From: Candidatus Bathyarchaeota archaeon
Lineage (GTDB): Archaea > Thermoproteota > Bathyarchaeia > 40CM-2-53-6
Reading direction: 5' to 3'
NCBI GenBank assembly: GCA_005888675.1
Contig: VBBA01000020.1
Coordinates: forward strand, 1 to 7,249
Length of the DNA stretch: 7,249 nt
The translations under genes were made by a program, and so were the position numbers. Each line of letters starts with the position of its first letter. Positions within the stretch are counted from its first letter, which is position 1. The notes beneath the pieces are model-generated. The model was not told where the DNA came from. It saw nothing but the letters and a program-made list of their open reading frames with translations, and searched no databases. Shown piece by piece: positions 6,641 to 7,249 of this stretch.

Positions 6641-7249
6641 ATGCAAACCAATATTCTCTCCGTCCAAGGAATCACAAAATCTTTCGGGGATCTCCATGCG
6701 CTGGACGGCATTTCTTTGGATGTGCCACGACAAAAGGTAAGCATCCTTATTGGCCCAAACGGCTCGGGCAAGACCACTTTAATCAATGTAATCAGTGGAA
6801 TCTACAAACCCGACGCTGGTAAGGTTCGTTTCAATGAGAAAGACGTCACGGGTTCCCCGCCATACCAACTTTACCAAATGGGCATGGCGCGAACGTTCCA
6901 GATTCCAGCGCTGTTCTGGAAGTTGACAGTATTAGAGAATCTTCTCGTTGCCGAAAAGTCCAATCCCGGTGAATCCTTTCTGAATTCCTTGCTTAAAGGC
7001 CGATGGATAAACAGTGAGACAAGGTCCGTCGAAAAGGCCTCCAGAATGCTAGGACTGCTCGGACTCTCAAGGGTCTGGGATCAGCCATGTTACAATCTAA
7101 GCGGCGGACAGATGAAGCTCGTCGAAATCGGAAGAGCTCTGATGTCGAACGCTCAAATCCTCCTTCTGGATGAGCCTGTTTCTGGAGTAAATCCAACCCT
7201 GGCTCATGAAATATTCTCTAGAATCTTGAGACTGCGGGACGAGTTCGGA
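6641..7249 (+). CDS. livG: ABC transporter ATP-binding protein, LivG family, C-terminus cut by window edge
   Basis: Cytoplasmic ATPase that powers the importer. The frame gives 203 codons from ATG at 6641 with no stop before the edge; the full family length is about 240-260. Visible motifs: Walker A GPNGSGKTT (38-46), Q-loop MARTFQIP (82-89), signature LSGGQMK (153-159), Walker B ILLLDEP (173-179) followed by VSGVNP (180-185). The switch histidine (H-loop) lies beyond the window. ARTFQ, the insert between Q-loop and signature (about residues 104-130), and the SGVNP after Walker B fit LivG rather than LivF. No Shine-Dalgarno sequence is visible before the ATG. A second ATG at 6630 is in another frame and opens nothing. 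It lies 48 bp after the binding-protein gene on the same strand, with a T tract between them. A livF gene is the expected next neighbour. Confidence 0.95.
   Translation, partial: MQTNILSVQGITKSFGDLHALDGISLDVPRQKVSILIGPNGSGKTTLINVISGIYKPDAGKVRFNEKDVTGSPPYQLYQMGMARTFQIPALFWKLTVLENLLVAEKSNPGESFLNSLLKGRWINSETRSVEKASRMLGLLGLSRVWDQPCYNLSGGQMKLVEIGRALMSNAQILLLDEPVSGVNPTLAHEIFSRILRLRDEFG

Noticed and set aside
6334..6822. Plus-strand 162-codon frame spanning the livK end and the livG start
   Set aside because: It is out of frame with two well-supported genes, crosses the T-rich spacer, and its translation is low-complexity and unlike a folded protein.
1..7249. Search by eye for tRNA genes, CRISPR repeats, insertion-sequence ends, toxin-antitoxin pairs or defence genes
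   Set aside because: Coding sequence fills nearly all the window, the longest spacer is 148 bp, and I saw no regularly spaced repeats, transposase motifs or cloverleaf arms.

Overview
The window is archaeal. Three genes at its left end are archaeal or archaeal/eukaryotic core genes: the B subunit of DNA topoisomerase VI, a two-KH-domain ribosome-assembly protein of the Pno1/Dim2 family, and a RIO1-type atypical kinase. Several genes start with GTG or TTG, some internal genes carry a GGTGA-type Shine-Dalgarno sequence, and TATA-like boxes lie in the intergenic regions, all of which fits an archaeon. Base composition looks roughly balanced. I cannot name the lineage from the sequence alone; a TACK-type archaeon is a reasonable guess and no more than that.

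Layout. Bases 1-2929 hold a tightly packed leftward operon, rio1 - KH protein - top6B, with 4-bp stop/start overlaps at both junctions; top6B runs off the left edge. Bases 2930-3077 are a 148-bp spacer with candidate promoter elements and a doubtful 28-codon reading frame. Bases 3078-5195 hold two membrane permeases, livH then livM, also leftward and directly abutting. Bases 5196-5272 are a 77-bp divergent promoter region with a short AT-rich inverted repeat. Rightward from it come a membrane-anchored solute-binding protein (5273-6592), a 48-bp spacer with a pyrimidine/T tract, and a LivG-type ATPase (6641 onward) that runs off the right edge.

How the genes work together. LivH, LivM, the binding protein and LivG make up most of one ABC importer of the branched-chain/hydrophobic amino acid (HAAT/Liv) class, split into two divergent transcripts around a shared control region. 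A second ATPase (livF) is expected just beyond the right edge. Rio1 and the KH protein both belong to late small-subunit ribosome assembly. Top6B is the ATPase half of the type IIB topoisomerase, and its partner top6A may lie beyond the left edge.

There is no gene-free stretch over 300 bases. I see no tRNA, rRNA, CRISPR, insertion sequence or phage feature. The window looks like ordinary chromosomal core and transport DNA; I did not find a convincing undescribed system, and the findings below are modest.
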